Part shown: in pieces, positions 25,145-33,766 of the stretch
How positions within the stretch are numbered: position 1 is the first letter of the stretch
How the letters are laid out: each line of letters starts with the position of its first letter
Source: Halobacterium zhouii
Lineage (GTDB): Archaea; Halobacteriota; Halobacteria; Halobacteriales; Halobacteriaceae
NCBI RefSeq assembly: GCF_021249405.1
Contig: NZ_CP089593.1
Span: 930,001 to 994,000 of the forward strand
Length of the DNA: 64,000 bases
Reading direction: 5' to 3'
Notes under the pieces: generated by a model
Told to the model about the DNA's origin: nothing
The model's database searches: none
The model's input: only the letters and a program-made list of their open reading frames with translations
Made by a program: the position numbers and the translations under genes

Positions 25145-26287
25145 GTCGTCGGTCGTCGTTGTCGTGTCGCTGGTCGTTGTCTCCTGGGTGGTCGTGTCGC
25201 TAGTCGTGGTCTCCTGGGTGGTCGTGTCGCTAGTCGTGGTTTCTTCGGCTGTAGTCGTCGATTCGTCCGTGGTCGTCGACTGGCCGTCGCCGGTCGAGTT
25301 CTCGGTGCCGTCGCTCGACGCGTCGCCCGCCGCCTTCGACCCGAAGATGTCTGTTTCGATGGTGCGCGTGTACGTCAACTCGCGAAGCGGCACGCGAACG
25401 GGTTCGGTCGTCCCGGGGGGTTCCACCTCCGCGTAGAAGTCGATGCGCAACTCCGTCGTCTGGTTGTTCCGGAGGTGGCTTACCCACCACTCGTCGAGGC
25501 GTTCGTTGTCGATGACTGTCGGCGTCTCGATGGTCCGCCTGGTGTGGCCCGGAATCGACTCCGTCTGGGAGACCTCTCCCTGGCCGACGAGCACGCCGTT
25601 CATCGTGATGTTGTAGCCGACGTTCGTGACCGCAACCGGCGCCGTCTTCGGGTTGTAGACGTCGAACTCCATCTGGATGGGCGTCTCGCTTTTGGTCACG
25701 GTGCCCCACGAGGCGTTGGTCTCCTCGATGACCATTATGGGGTCCTCGACGAGCGGGACACCCGCGTTCACCGGACGGTCCTCGCTCGAATTGAACTGGC
25801 TGATGACGTCCGTCCGGATTGTTTTCGGTGCGGGCTGGAACGTCGCCGAGCGACCGAGCAGTCCGGAGTGCGCCGTCGCCGTGATGGTGAGGTTCGTTCG
25901 CTCACCGTTTTTCACGTGGCTCGCCCACCAGTCCGGGATTCGTTCGTTCTGGAGGTCGGTGGTGAGGTTCACCGTCGAGTTCCCGGTGCCGATGCCGATG
26001 CCGTGTTTCGCTCCGGATGCCATCTCGATGCCGTTCATCGCCACCGCGTACTCGACGGTGAGGTCACCCAGCCGAACCCCGATTGGGTTCGGGTTGTGGA
26101 CCACGAGGTCTGTCTGGATGGCGGTCCGGCTCTCGTTCACCGCGCCGAATTCGTTGTCGATGGTCGCGACGCTCGGCACGCCGAGGATGCCCGCGAAGAA
26201 CGCGCCACTGACGACGAGGCCGACGCCGAGTATCGACGTCACGGCGACGCGAAGAGTGCTACCGAGCAGGAGTGCGCGCACGTCCAT
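25121..26287 (-). CDS. LEA type 2/WHy-domain surface protein with Thr-rich tail
   Basis: The protein has 388 residues from ATG 26287. An N-terminal hydrophobic helix (about residues 14-36) probably anchors it in the membrane. Two related beta-sandwich domains of the water-stress/LEA-2 type follow: LVVHNPNPIGVRLGDLTVEY near residue 61 and FDVYNPKTAPVAVTNVGYN near residue 208, each with the Asn-Pro motif. The C-terminal 60 residues are a low-complexity Ser/Thr/Glu tail with 10-residue repeats. The last residues, GVLARRS, and the stop codon come from the palindromic repeat at 25116-25144. Confidence 0.82.
   Translation of the reverse strand: MDVRALLLGSTLRVAVTSILGVGLVVSGAFFAGILGVPSVATIDNEFGAVNESRTAIQTDLVVHNPNPIGVRLGDLTVEYAVAMNGIEMASGAKHGIGIGTGNSTVNLTTDLQNERIPDWWASHVKNGERTNLTITATAHSGLLGRSATFQPAPKTIRTDVISQFNSSEDRPVNAGVPLVEDPIMVIEETNASWGTVTKSETPIQMEFDVYNPKTAPVAVTNVGYNITMNGVLVGQGEVSQTESIPGHTRRTIETPTVIDNERLDEWWVSHLRNNQTTELRIDFYAEVEPPGTTEPVRVPLRELTYTRTIETDIFGSKAAGDASSDGTENSTGDGQSTTTDESTTTAEETTTSDTTTQETTTSDTTTQETTTSDTTTTTDDGVLARRS
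25151..25240 (-). repeat. Three 30-bp tandem repeats coding the Thr-rich tail
   Basis: Two identical 30-bp units begin at 25181 and 25211 (ctcctgggtggtcgtgtcgc...), preceded by a diverged unit at 25151. On the minus strand they encode the decapeptide repeat ETTTSDTTTQ in the LEA-like protein. The repeat is in frame and ends next to the palindromic array. Confidence 0.85.
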
Positions 26288-26409
26288 ACTCGCCTGCGGA
26301 CGCCGGCGGGAGGAAAATCTGTCGTCTCCCCGCGCACAGAGGTCGGTTCGCCGACAGCATCCGGCGACGAGTAGAACGAGTTAAGGGACGGCCCCGGCAA
26401 ACCCCGGGC

Positions 26410-26595
26410 ATGGCGACTGGCTCCGCACAGGAGACGGACATGGGCGTCGGCATCGGTCTCGCACTCGGACTACTGACGGTTGCGGCGGGCGTCTACGCGT
26501 TCGTCGCGCAAGGCCAGTTCGAGACGGCGCTCGGATTCGGGGCGGCGGTGACGCTCGCGGTACTCTGCGTCGGCGCGATCCACGTCTGGTCGTAG
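26410..26595 (+). CDS. Small two-helix membrane protein (DUF7525-like)
   Basis: The protein has 61 residues from ATG 26410 (MATGSAQETDMGVGIGLALG). It has two hydrophobic segments (about residues 12-32 and 40-60). The family assignment is from memory and weak. It is divergent from the LEA-like gene. Confidence 0.6.
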   Translation: MATGSAQETDMGVGIGLALGLLTVAAGVYAFVAQGQFETALGFGAAVTLAVLCVGAIHVWS

Positions 26596-26634
26596 CGGAA
26601 ACCGTTAAACGCGACGAGTCCCTACTCCTCTTCG

Positions 26635-26859
26635 ATGAGCGACTACACCGACGAGGAACGACGCATCCTCGACCACTTGCGCGAGAGCGTAGAGCGCGGT
26701 GAGCGCTACTTCCGCGCGAAGAACATCGCGAAGCACCTCGGACTCTCCTCCAAGCAAGTCGGTGTACGACTGCCGGAACTCGCGGAGAAGACGGAAGACG
26801 TGGATATCGAGAAGTGGAGTCGGTCGAAGTCCACGACGTGGCGCGTCGAACCGACGTAA
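26635..26859 (+). CDS. Small winged-helix-like protein (DUF7123-like)
   Basis: The protein has 74 residues. The sequence DEERRILDHLRESVERGERY with FRAKNIAKHLGLSSKQVGVR is a helix-turn-helix, followed by LPELAEKTEDVDIEKWSRSK and a final TTWRVEPT strand typical of a wing. It resembles a widespread small haloarchaeal family and is probably DNA-binding. No partner gene is evident. Confidence 0.75.
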   Translation: MSDYTDEERRILDHLRESVERGERYFRAKNIAKHLGLSSKQVGVRLPELAEKTEDVDIEKWSRSKSTTWRVEPT

Positions 26860-26930
26860 CCGGCGACTGTCGAGACCGTGACGGCCGACACAACCGGCGA
26901 TTTTTTGCTGTCGGACGGGCAACGCTCTGT

Positions 26931-27362
26931 ATGACCGTTCGGGTCGAGCGAGCGTTCGAGTTGTCCACTCCCCCCGAGGACGTCTGGGCGTTCATCTCGG
27001 ACCCGGAGAAGCGCGCGAGCGCCATCAGCGTCGTCGATAGCTACGAACGCGACGGCGACGTGACGACGTGGCACGTCCGCCTCCCGATTCCAGTCGTCCG
27101 GAGCACCGTCTCCGTAGAAACCCGGGAGGTCGAACGCGACCCGCCGACGCACGTCAAGTTCGTCGGGAAGTCGAGAGTCTTTCACGTCACCGGCGAGCAC
27201 ACCATCGAGGAGACGGACTCCGGGTCGCGACTCGTCAACGAGTTCGTCGTGGAGGGCGCCGTTCCGGGCGTCGAATCCTTCTTCGAGCGCAACCTCGACG
27301 ACGAACTCGACAACTTAGAGCGTGCCCTGGAGACCGAAGACGAGTCCGCGGGTGAGGAGTGA
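26931..27362 (+). CDS. CoxG/SRPBCC-type lipid-binding fold protein
   Basis: The protein has 143 residues from ATG 26931 (MTVRVERAFELSTPPEDVWA). The pattern FELSTPPEDVWAFISDPEKRA near the start, the central HVRLPIPVVRSTVSVETREV and a C-terminal helix (PGVESFFERNLDDELDNLER) are typical of START-like/CoxG proteins. The stop is directly followed by the GTG of the nitrilase gene with no spacer, indicating an operon. Confidence 0.8.
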   Translation: MTVRVERAFELSTPPEDVWAFISDPEKRASAISVVDSYERDGDVTTWHVRLPIPVVRSTVSVETREVERDPPTHVKFVGKSRVFHVTGEHTIEETDSGSRLVNEFVVEGAVPGVESFFERNLDDELDNLERALETEDESAGEE

Positions 27363-28187
27363 GTGCGCCTCGCGCTCGCCCAACTCTACGTCGAGGAAGC
27401 TAGCGTGGACGCGAACACGGAGCGCGCCCTCGACGCCATCGCGGCGGCCGCCGACCGCGGCGCGGACCTGGTCTGTCTCCCGGAACTGTTCAACGTCGGC
27501 TTCTTCGCGTTCGACGCCTACCAGCGCTCCGCCGAAGCGCTCCACGGGTCGACGCTCACTGCCGTCAGCGACGCGGCCGTCGAACACGACGTCGCGGTGC
27601 TCGCGGGAAGCATCGTCGAGGACCTGGGTGCGTCTATGGAAGAACCGTCTGGCGGGACAGCCGACATCAGCAAGCCCGCCGACAGCGGACTCGCGAACAC
27701 GAGCGTGCTGTTCGACGCCGACGGCGAACGCCGCCTCGTCTACCGAAAACACCACCTGTTCGGGTACGAGTCCGCTGAAGCGAGACTGCTAACGTCGGGC
27801 GAAACGCTGCCCACTGCGGACCTCCTCGGGTTCACCGTCGGCGTCACGACGTGCTACGACCTGCGCTTCCCGGAACTCTACCGAGACCTCATCGACTCGG
27901 GTGTCGACCTCGTGCTCGTCCCCTCCGCGTGGCCCTATCCCCGCGTCGAGCACTGGCAGGTGCTGCCACGCGCCCGCGCCATCGAGAATCTCGCGTACGT
28001 CGCCGCGGTGAACGGCAGCGGCGAGTTCGAGGATGCGGAACTGCTCGGGCGCTCGACGGTGTACGACCCGTGGGGGAACGTCCTCGCCAGCACCGACGAC
28101 CGCCCTGACCTGGTGTTCGCCGACGTCGATCCGGACCGCGTCGACAGCGTCCGCGAGGAGTTCCCCGCGCTCGGGGATCGTCGCTGA
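27363..28187 (+). CDS. Carbon-nitrogen hydrolase (nitrilase superfamily)
   Basis: The protein has 274 residues with a GTG start immediately after the CoxG-like stop (27360-27362). The catalytic triad of the family is visible: Glu in LVCLPELFNVGFF, Lys in RLVYRKHHLFG, and Cys in VTTCYDLRFPELYRDL. It belongs to the branch of omega-amidase/Nit-type hydrolases. Possible substrates include deaminated glutathione or alpha-keto acid amides; the neighbours do not decide. Confidence 0.9.
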   Translation: MRLALAQLYVEEASVDANTERALDAIAAAADRGADLVCLPELFNVGFFAFDAYQRSAEALHGSTLTAVSDAAVEHDVAVLAGSIVEDLGASMEEPSGGTADISKPADSGLANTSVLFDADGERRLVYRKHHLFGYESAEARLLTSGETLPTADLLGFTVGVTTCYDLRFPELYRDLIDSGVDLVLVPSAWPYPRVEHWQVLPRARAIENLAYVAAVNGSGEFEDAELLGRSTVYDPWGNVLASTDDRPDLVFADVDPDRVDSVREEFPALGDRR

Positions 28188-28544
28188 CACCGAACGACGC
28201 GGGTCGTTCCCCATCAGAGACGATGCCGGTGTAGAAAGGGTTAAACACCACGCGTGAATACATTCAGTTGCCGACGCGAGACGCTTTTCTCGTGTCGCGT
28301 TGGCGAACCAACAACGCCCGCACCTCGACTCCGCATCCGCCACCAATCTCCGGTCGCCAACACCGGAGCGGACCCTCTCCCGGAAGGGTCCACACCCACC
28401 TCGTCCATCCCTCGTTTCCACGCCACCCAGCACCGCCTACCCTCGCGTTCGTTCTGACCCCGGTTTCTGCTACGAACACCGCTTTCTGTCACGAACGATT
28501 CGACGGCAGCGTTACTACACGGGGGTCCGTGGTGGCCGGTAGCG
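28188..28544. other. Intergenic region between nitrilase and Nudix genes
   Basis: A 357-bp gap with no supported ORF on either strand. It contains an AT-richer patch (gtagaaagggttaaacacc, about 28232-28250) and two related blocks near 28450-28500 (ctgctacgaacaccgctttc and tgtcacgaacgattcg). A TATA-like gttactac about 30 bp before 28545 may serve the Nudix gene. Confidence 0.4.
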
Positions 28545-29135
28545 ATGAACCAGCCACCCGAGCACTGTCCGTACTGCGGCGACCCGGTCGGCCCCGTCGA
28601 GGGTGCCGAGTCCGGCGTCGTCGACACCCCGATGATCTACCGGTGTGAATCGTGTGACGACTACGTGTTCTACAACCCCACACCCGGTGGCAGCGCCGTC
28701 GTGGTGGACGGCGACAGCCTACTCCTCGTGGAGGACTTCCGCACGTCGGGCGAGTGGAAACTCCCGTCCGGTCGGATGAACCTTGGCGAGAGCCCACGGG
28801 AGGGTGTCGCGCGCGAACTCGAGGAGGAGACCGGTCTCGCCGTCGACGCCGAGGACCTCACCTGCTTCTACGACGAGGCCGGGGAACCGGTGCCCGAGCA
28901 GTACATGGTCGGCATCGACTACGCAGTCTCGCGCTCGAAGACGACCGGCACCGTCGAAGCCGCCTCGGACGCGACGGACGCCCGATTCTTCACGCCCGAG
29001 GAGTTCGCAGCGTCCGACCACTCGATAAAAGAGACGCACGTCGACCGGTTCGGCGAGGACAGTCTGCCGTGGCTACTCGAGGAGTCGAAACGCGCCATCG
29101 AACTGCGCGAGAAGATGGACGAACAGCGGAACTGA
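28545..29135 (+). CDS. Nudix hydrolase with N-terminal zinc ribbon
   Basis: The protein has 196 residues. The N-terminal zinc ribbon HCPYCGDPV...YRCESCDDYVFYNPTPG (CxxC...CxxC) is followed by a Nudix domain with the full box G-x5-E-x7-REL-EEETGL (GRMNLGESPREGVARELEEE, about residues 77-99). This architecture is seen in NADH pyrophosphatase-like and related Nudix enzymes that hydrolyse nucleoside diphosphate derivatives. The substrate is unknown. Confidence 0.9.
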   Translation: MNQPPEHCPYCGDPVGPVEGAESGVVDTPMIYRCESCDDYVFYNPTPGGSAVVVDGDSLLLVEDFRTSGEWKLPSGRMNLGESPREGVARELEEETGLAVDAEDLTCFYDEAGEPVPEQYMVGIDYAVSRSKTTGTVEAASDATDARFFTPEEFAASDHSIKETHVDRFGEDSLPWLLEESKRAIELREKMDEQRN

Positions 29136-29165
29136 GGCGGTCCGTTACGCAACCGACGCAGTTCG

Positions 29166-30683
29166 TTACTCGTCCTGGGTCTTGATGTCCGCCGACAGCC
29201 CCTGAGCCATCTCGATGTCCTTTGAGTTGTTCAGCGTCCACGCGGTGCGCTCCGTGACGGCCTCGATGACCTCGCGGGCGCTCGGGTAGCCGTTTCCGGA
29301 CTTCTTCACGCCGCCGAACGGCAGGTGAACCTCAGCGCCGATACACGGCAGGTTGCCGTAGGCGAGGCCGACCTCCGCGTTGTCGCGGAAGTAGTTGATC
29401 TGGCGGTAGTTCTCGCTGATGACGGCGCCGGCGAGACCGTACGGCGTGTCGTTGTGGATGTCGACCGCGCGCTCGATGTCACCGGAGTACTCGATGAGCG
29501 CGACGTGTGGGCCGAACACCTCCTCCTTGATGCAGCGCAGGTCGGGCGAGTAGTCGGCCTCGTAGACGAACGGGCCGACCCAGTTGCCGTCCTCGTGGCC
29601 CTCGGGAATCTCACTGTCGTCGAGTTCCGTGCGGTCGACGAGCACGTTCACGCCCTCCTCGCGCGCGAGGTCGTTGTAGTTCGATATCTTGTCGACGTGC
29701 TCTGGCTCGATGGCGGGACCCATGAACGTGCCCTCGTCGAGCGGGTCGCCGACCGCGACGTCCTGTGCGACGTCGACGAAGCGCTCCTTGAACTCGTCGT
29801 AGACGTCCTCGTGGACGATGAGGCGCTCACTGGAGACACAGCGCTGTCCGGTCGTCTTGAACGAACTCATCACGGCGGAGTGGACGGCGATGTCGAGGTC
29901 CGCCTCCTCCGTGACGACGATGCCGTTCTTCCCGCCCATCTCGCAGGCCGCGAGTTTGCCCGGCTGCTGGGCAACCTCCTGGGCGACTTCCTGGCCGACC
30001 TCCGCGGACCCCGTGAACAGCACGGTGTCGACGCGCTCGTCGTCCACGATGGCCGCGCCCGCGTCACCGAAGCCCTGCACCATGTTGAAGACGCCGTCCG
30101 GGATGTCGGCGTCCTCGAACATCTCCGCGATGATCTGGCCACACCACGGCGTCTGCTCGGCGGGCTTCCAGACGACCGTGTTGCCCTCGACGAGCGCGAC
30201 CGCCATGTGCCAGAACGGGATGGCGACCGGGAAGTTCCACGGCGTGATACAGCCCACGACGCCGCGGGGTTTGCGGCGCATGTAGGCGTCCTTGCTCGGG
30301 ATCTCCGAGGGGACGACGTCGCCCTTCGGGTGGCGGGCGTCGCCGGCCGCCCACTCGACCATGTGCCAGGCCTCCGCGACGTCGGCCTTCCCCTCGCTGA
30401 TCTCCTTGCCACACTCCTTGGTGACGATCTCGCCGAGCTCCTGGTGGCGGTCCTTGAGTTCCTGGTAGATGTCCCAGAGATACTCGGCGCGGTCGATGTG
30501 TGAGAGCGCCTGCCACTCTTCCTCGGCTTCGTCGGCGACCGCCGTCGCTTCACGGACGTCCGACTCGGTGCCGCGGTGGAATTCACCCAGCGTCTCGCCG
30601 GTCGCGGGGTTCTTCGACTCGAAGGTCTCGCTGCCGTCACCCTCGACCCACTCGCCGTCGATGTAGTGTTCGTAGGTGGTCAT
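29166..30683 (-). CDS. NAD(P)-dependent aldehyde dehydrogenase
   Basis: The protein has 505 residues from ATG 30683, the normal length for the family. It has the cofactor region CITPWNFPVAIPFWHMAVAL, the catalytic Glu in CEMGGKNGIVV (family ELGGKN), and the catalytic Cys in FKTTGQRCVSSERL. It oxidises aldehydes to acids; semialdehyde dehydrogenases are close relatives, but the substrate cannot be read from sequence. The TATA-like box at 30710-30720 fits a leaderless transcript. Confidence 0.93.
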   Translation of the reverse strand: MTTYEHYIDGEWVEGDGSETFESKNPATGETLGEFHRGTESDVREATAVADEAEEEWQALSHIDRAEYLWDIYQELKDRHQELGEIVTKECGKEISEGKADVAEAWHMVEWAAGDARHPKGDVVPSEIPSKDAYMRRKPRGVVGCITPWNFPVAIPFWHMAVALVEGNTVVWKPAEQTPWCGQIIAEMFEDADIPDGVFNMVQGFGDAGAAIVDDERVDTVLFTGSAEVGQEVAQEVAQQPGKLAACEMGGKNGIVVTEEADLDIAVHSAVMSSFKTTGQRCVSSERLIVHEDVYDEFKERFVDVAQDVAVGDPLDEGTFMGPAIEPEHVDKISNYNDLAREEGVNVLVDRTELDDSEIPEGHEDGNWVGPFVYEADYSPDLRCIKEEVFGPHVALIEYSGDIERAVDIHNDTPYGLAGAVISENYRQINYFRDNAEVGLAYGNLPCIGAEVHLPFGGVKKSGNGYPSAREVIEAVTERTAWTLNNSKDIEMAQGLSADIKTQDE

Positions 30684-30709
30684 CGTTCGGCAAAAACTGC
30701 GGCTCGAGG

Positions 30710-30720
30710 GGTAAAAAAGC
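30710..30720 (-). promoter_or_regulatory. TATA element of the aldehyde dehydrogenase gene
   Basis: The minus strand reads gcttttttacc, 27-37 bp upstream of ATG 30683. Confidence 0.45.
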
Positions 30721-30797
30721 CCGCCGGTACGCCACCGAGTGTGGGGGTCCCAGAAGGCGCCGACTGAGTTCGAGGCGTTGCCTGACTGGCCAGCGAA

Positions 30798-31652
30798 CTA
30801 CCGGGAGGCGTGCTCGTCGGCGCTCGCCGCCTTCTCTATCTCGCCGTTCAACGCGGTGGCGTCGAACGTGTGGTCCGGGCGAACCTGGACGAAACTCAGG
30901 AAGTCCTCGGCCTCGAGGAGCGCGGTCGCGTTCTCCGAGCGCGTCCGCGACTGCTCGCCCCCGGGGTCGTAGTGCTCCAGAGCGGCCTCCACGACGGCCT
31001 TCTCGCCGACGAGCGGTTCGAGTGCCGCGAGCGCGGACGCGAGGTCGTACGCTCGCGCCCCGGCGAGGCCGTCCTCGGCGACGTTCGTCGCGTCGATGAA
31101 GTAGAGGTCTCCCTCGTAGACGAGGACGTTCTCGCCGCGCAGGTCGCCGTGGGCCACGCCGTTCGCGTGCATCACGGCGAGCGCCTCGAACAGTTCCGGG
31201 AGGTGGGATTCGACCTCGTCTGGGGGGAGCGCGTCGAGCGGTTCGAACTCCGGCAGATACTCCAGGACGAGCACGCCGAGCCCGTCGACCTCGAATGCCT
31301 CCACGGGGCGGGGCGCGTTCAGGCCGAGAGCACGGAGTTTTCGGGTTGCTTCGAGTTCGTGCTCGGCCATCTCCACGGGGCCGTCGAATGGCTCGAAGAA
31401 GCCCTCGGTGCCACTGGAGAACGCGCCGAGGTTTCGGGCGCCCGTGAACAGCGCGTGGACGAGCGCGTTCTGCCCGGTGACGACCTTCACGAACCACCGT
31501 TCGTTCATCACGCACGGCGTCGACAGCCAGTTGTCCGCGTCGAGGAACTCCACACGGACCGCCTCCTGGCCGTAGCGCTCTCCGACCTCGCTGGCGACGG
31601 CCTCGAGTTGGTCCCAGGGAACTGTCCCGCGGACGAACCGACGGATGCTCAC
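30798..31652 (-). CDS. RIO-like serine/threonine protein kinase
   Basis: The protein has 284 residues from a GTG at 31652 (VSIRRFVRGTVPWDQ). That start is chosen because a strong TATA box lies 23-31 bp upstream; the longer ORF to 33191 is shadow. It has the kinase core motifs: the ATP-binding lysine region CVMNERWFVKVVTGQ, the catalytic loop HGDLRGENVLV, and FIDATNVAE in place of DFG, as in RIO-type and related archaeal kinases. Haloarchaeal relatives phosphorylate unknown proteins. Confidence 0.82.
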   Translation of the reverse strand: MSIRRFVRGTVPWDQLEAVASEVGERYGQEAVRVEFLDADNWLSTPCVMNERWFVKVVTGQNALVHALFTGARNLGAFSSGTEGFFEPFDGPVEMAEHELEATRKLRALGLNAPRPVEAFEVDGLGVLVLEYLPEFEPLDALPPDEVESHLPELFEALAVMHANGVAHGDLRGENVLVYEGDLYFIDATNVAEDGLAGARAYDLASALAALEPLVGEKAVVEAALEHYDPGGEQSRTRSENATALLEAEDFLSFVQVRPDHTFDATALNGEIEKAASADEHASR

Positions 31653-31674
31653 GAACCCACTGACGGGAGCGGCT

Positions 31675-31683
31675 ACTATAAAG
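31675..31683 (-). promoter_or_regulatory. TATA element of the RIO-like kinase gene
   Basis: The minus strand reads ctttatagt, 23-31 bp upstream of GTG 31652. It supports a leaderless GTG start. Confidence 0.5.
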
Positions 31684-31790
31684 CGTGGCGGCCGACGCGT
31701 CAGATTCAATAGACGACGACGGCCGAGAACTGGACGACGCTCGCCAGTCCGGGCGCGTTCTGGTAGCGTTCTACACGGTCGTTCCGGTGT

Positions 31791-31798
31791 GTTTATGC
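31791..31798 (+). promoter_or_regulatory. TATA element of the acyl-CoA dehydrogenase gene
   Basis: The sequence gtttatgc lies 23-30 bp before ATG 31821. Confidence 0.5.
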
Positions 31799-31820
31799 GA
31801 CCGCTGGAAGATTTGCACGT

Positions 31821-32963
31821 ATGGACTTCGACCTTCCCGACGAACACCGGATGATTCGGGACACCGTCAGGGAGTTCAGCGAGGCGGAGATCGAACCCAT
31901 CGCGTGGGACATCGAGGAGGAACACCGCTTCCCCGAGGAAATCTTCGACGAACTCGCTGACCTCGACGTGATGGGCGTCCCCATCAGCGAAGAGTACGGC
32001 GGCCTCGGCGGCGACCAACTGATGTACGCGCTCGTCACAGAGGAACTCGGCCGCGTCTCCGGATCCATCGGCCTCTCGTACGCCGCGCACATCTCGCTCG
32101 CGTCGAAACCGATCGAGCTGTTCGGCACCGAAGAGCAAAAAGAGAAGTGGCTCCGCCCGCTCGCGGAGGGCGAGTATCTCGGGTCGTGGGCGCTCACCGA
32201 ACCCGGCAGCGGGAGCGACGCCAGCGACATGGACACCACCGCCGAGAAGGAAGGCGACGAGTACGTGCTCAACGGCACCAAGCAGTTCATCACGAACGCA
32301 TCGGTCGCCGGCAGCGTGCTCGTGAAAGCCGTCACAGACCCCGACGCGGGATACGACGGCATCTCGACGTTCATCGTCGACCCACGGAACGACGACGGCT
32401 TCGAGGTCACCACGGAGTGGGACAAGATGGGGCTGAACGCCTCCCCGACCTGCGAGATCCAGTTCTCGGACTGCCGGATTCCCGAGGACCGACTGCTCGG
32501 CGAGGAGGGAGAGGGCTGGGAGCAGACGAAGAAGACCCTCGACGGCGGCCGCATCTCGATCGCCGCGCTCTCCACCGGTCTCGCGCAGGGCGCCTACGAG
32601 GCCGCCCACGACTACGCGCTCGAACGCGAGCAGTTCGGCCAGCCCATCGCGAAGTTCGACGCCATCCGGAACAAACTCGTCTCGATGCATCGGAAGACCG
32701 AGCGCGCCCGCCTCCTCACCCACAGGGCTGCGTCGAAGTACGACGACGGCGAGAGCGTCGCCCGAGAGTCCGCGCTCGCCAAACTCGACGCCAGCGAGGC
32801 CGCCCGCGAGGTCGCCGAGGACGCCGTCCAGACGCTCGGCGGCTACGGCTACACCACGGACTTCGCGCCTCAGCGGTTCTTCCGGGACGCGAAACTCATG
32901 GAAATCGGCGAGGGTACCAGCGAGATCCAGCACCTCGTCATCGGCCGCGAACTCGGACTCTGA
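31821..32963 (+). CDS. Acyl-CoA dehydrogenase
   Basis: The protein has 380 residues, the normal length. Family signatures are WALTEPGSGSDASDM (FAD/substrate region), the KQFITNASVAG strand, EREQFGQPIAKFDAIRN, and the C-terminal QTLGGYGYTTDFAPQRFFRD with IGEGTSEIQHLVIGREL. It is a flavoprotein that introduces the C2-C3 double bond into acyl-CoA esters in fatty or branched-chain acid degradation. It stands as a single gene, with no electron-transfer flavoprotein genes nearby. Confidence 0.94.
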   Translation: MDFDLPDEHRMIRDTVREFSEAEIEPIAWDIEEEHRFPEEIFDELADLDVMGVPISEEYGGLGGDQLMYALVTEELGRVSGSIGLSYAAHISLASKPIELFGTEEQKEKWLRPLAEGEYLGSWALTEPGSGSDASDMDTTAEKEGDEYVLNGTKQFITNASVAGSVLVKAVTDPDAGYDGISTFIVDPRNDDGFEVTTEWDKMGLNASPTCEIQFSDCRIPEDRLLGEEGEGWEQTKKTLDGGRISIAALSTGLAQGAYEAAHDYALEREQFGQPIAKFDAIRNKLVSMHRKTERARLLTHRAASKYDDGESVARESALAKLDASEAAREVAEDAVQTLGGYGYTTDFAPQRFFRDAKLMEIGEGTSEIQHLVIGRELGL

Positions 32964-33033
32964 CGGCCGTGTAGCCCTCGACCCCCGGCCGCCATCAGAT
33001 TCTTGTCGTTTCCGTCCGACACTACCGACCACA

Positions 33034-33222
33034 ATGTCCCGAGAAATGTCCGATAGTGACGACGATAGTTGGGGGACAGACGCCGTCCAGAACGCTACCG
33101 ACACCCTGCGCGAGGAACTCCAGGAAGCAAAACGCGATGCGTCCGGGAAGAAAGAACAGGCCATCGAGACGGCCCAGGAGTACCTCGACAAGGCCGAGGA
33201 TTCGCTGAAGAAGCGGACGTAG
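33034..33222 (+). CDS. Small charged helical protein
   Basis: The protein has 62 residues (MSREMSDSDDDSWGTDAVQN...), with an acidic N-terminus and a long amphipathic helix (ATDTLREELQEAKRDASGKK and EQAIETAQEYLDKAEDSLKK) that could form a coiled coil. Internal ATG 33046 is an alternative start. No known family. Confidence 0.5.
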   Translation: MSREMSDSDDDSWGTDAVQNATDTLREELQEAKRDASGKKEQAIETAQEYLDKAEDSLKKRT

Positions 33223-33249
33223 CGTCAGTACCGGCCGCCGCGAACGCCG

Positions 33250-33291
33250 TCAGCCGCGCCGTTCGAGGATTCAGTCGCGCCGTTCGAGCGT
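33250..33291 (+). repeat. 21-bp tandem repeat in a short convergent gap
   Basis: Two near-identical 21-bp copies of tcagccgcgccgttcgagg begin at 33250 and 33271, with a weaker third copy after 33291. They sit between the small helical protein and the end of ribL. Confidence 0.6.
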
Positions 33292-33313
33292 TCCGGCCGC
33301 GCTACGCGCCATT

Positions 33314-33766
33314 TTAGCAGCGTTCGTCGAGAATCCGGTCGATGATGTTCCCCGTCGAAAGCAGTTCGCCCTCGTAGTTCTTCTCGCGGGACGACGCCCG
33401 CCGCACCTCGCAGTCGACGCCGCGCTCCGCGAGCGCGTCCTCGATGGCGTCGGCGTCGTGGTGCTGGTCGTAGCCCAGCGCGATGACCGACGGCTCTATC
33501 TCCTCGATGGGCGCGAAGATGTCGGAGGGGTGGCCGACGCGCGCCTCGTCCACCACGTCGAGGGCGGCGACCACGTCCCGCCGCTGGCGGTCCGGCAGCA
33601 GCGGCGGTTGCTTGTGCGTGACGTTCTCGCGTCGCGCCACGATGACGTGTAACTCCTCGCCCATCTCGGCAGCGTCCTCGAGGTAGTGGACGTGCCCCGG
33701 GTGGATGAGGTCGAAGGTCCCCTGCGCGACGACGCGACTCGTGTCCTCCGCTGTCGCGCGTGTCAT
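33314..33766 (-). CDS. ribL: FAD synthase (archaeal RibL type)
   Basis: The protein has 150 residues. It is a nucleotidyltransferase of the cytidylyltransferase fold: [20 protein letters not shown] carries the HxGH motif, and [15 protein letters not shown] [20 protein letters not shown] closes the fold with the Ser/Thr motif. It matches archaeal RibL, which adenylates FMN to FAD using ATP or CTP. Its ATG overlaps the stop of the upstream JAMM-domain gene (ATGA), so the two are co-translated. Confidence 0.9.
   Translation of the reverse strand: MTRATAEDTSRVVAQGTFDLIHPGHVHYLEDAAEMGEELHVIVARRENVTHKQPPLLPDRQRRDVVAALDVVDEARVGHPSDIFAPIEEIEPSVIALGYDQHHDADAIEDALAERGVDCEVRRASSREKNYEGELLSTGNIIDRILDERC

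Noticed and set aside
31653..33191. Upstream extension of the RIO-like kinase frame
   Set aside because: It is antisense to the acyl-CoA dehydrogenase gene; a TATA box and GTG at 31652 define a good start.
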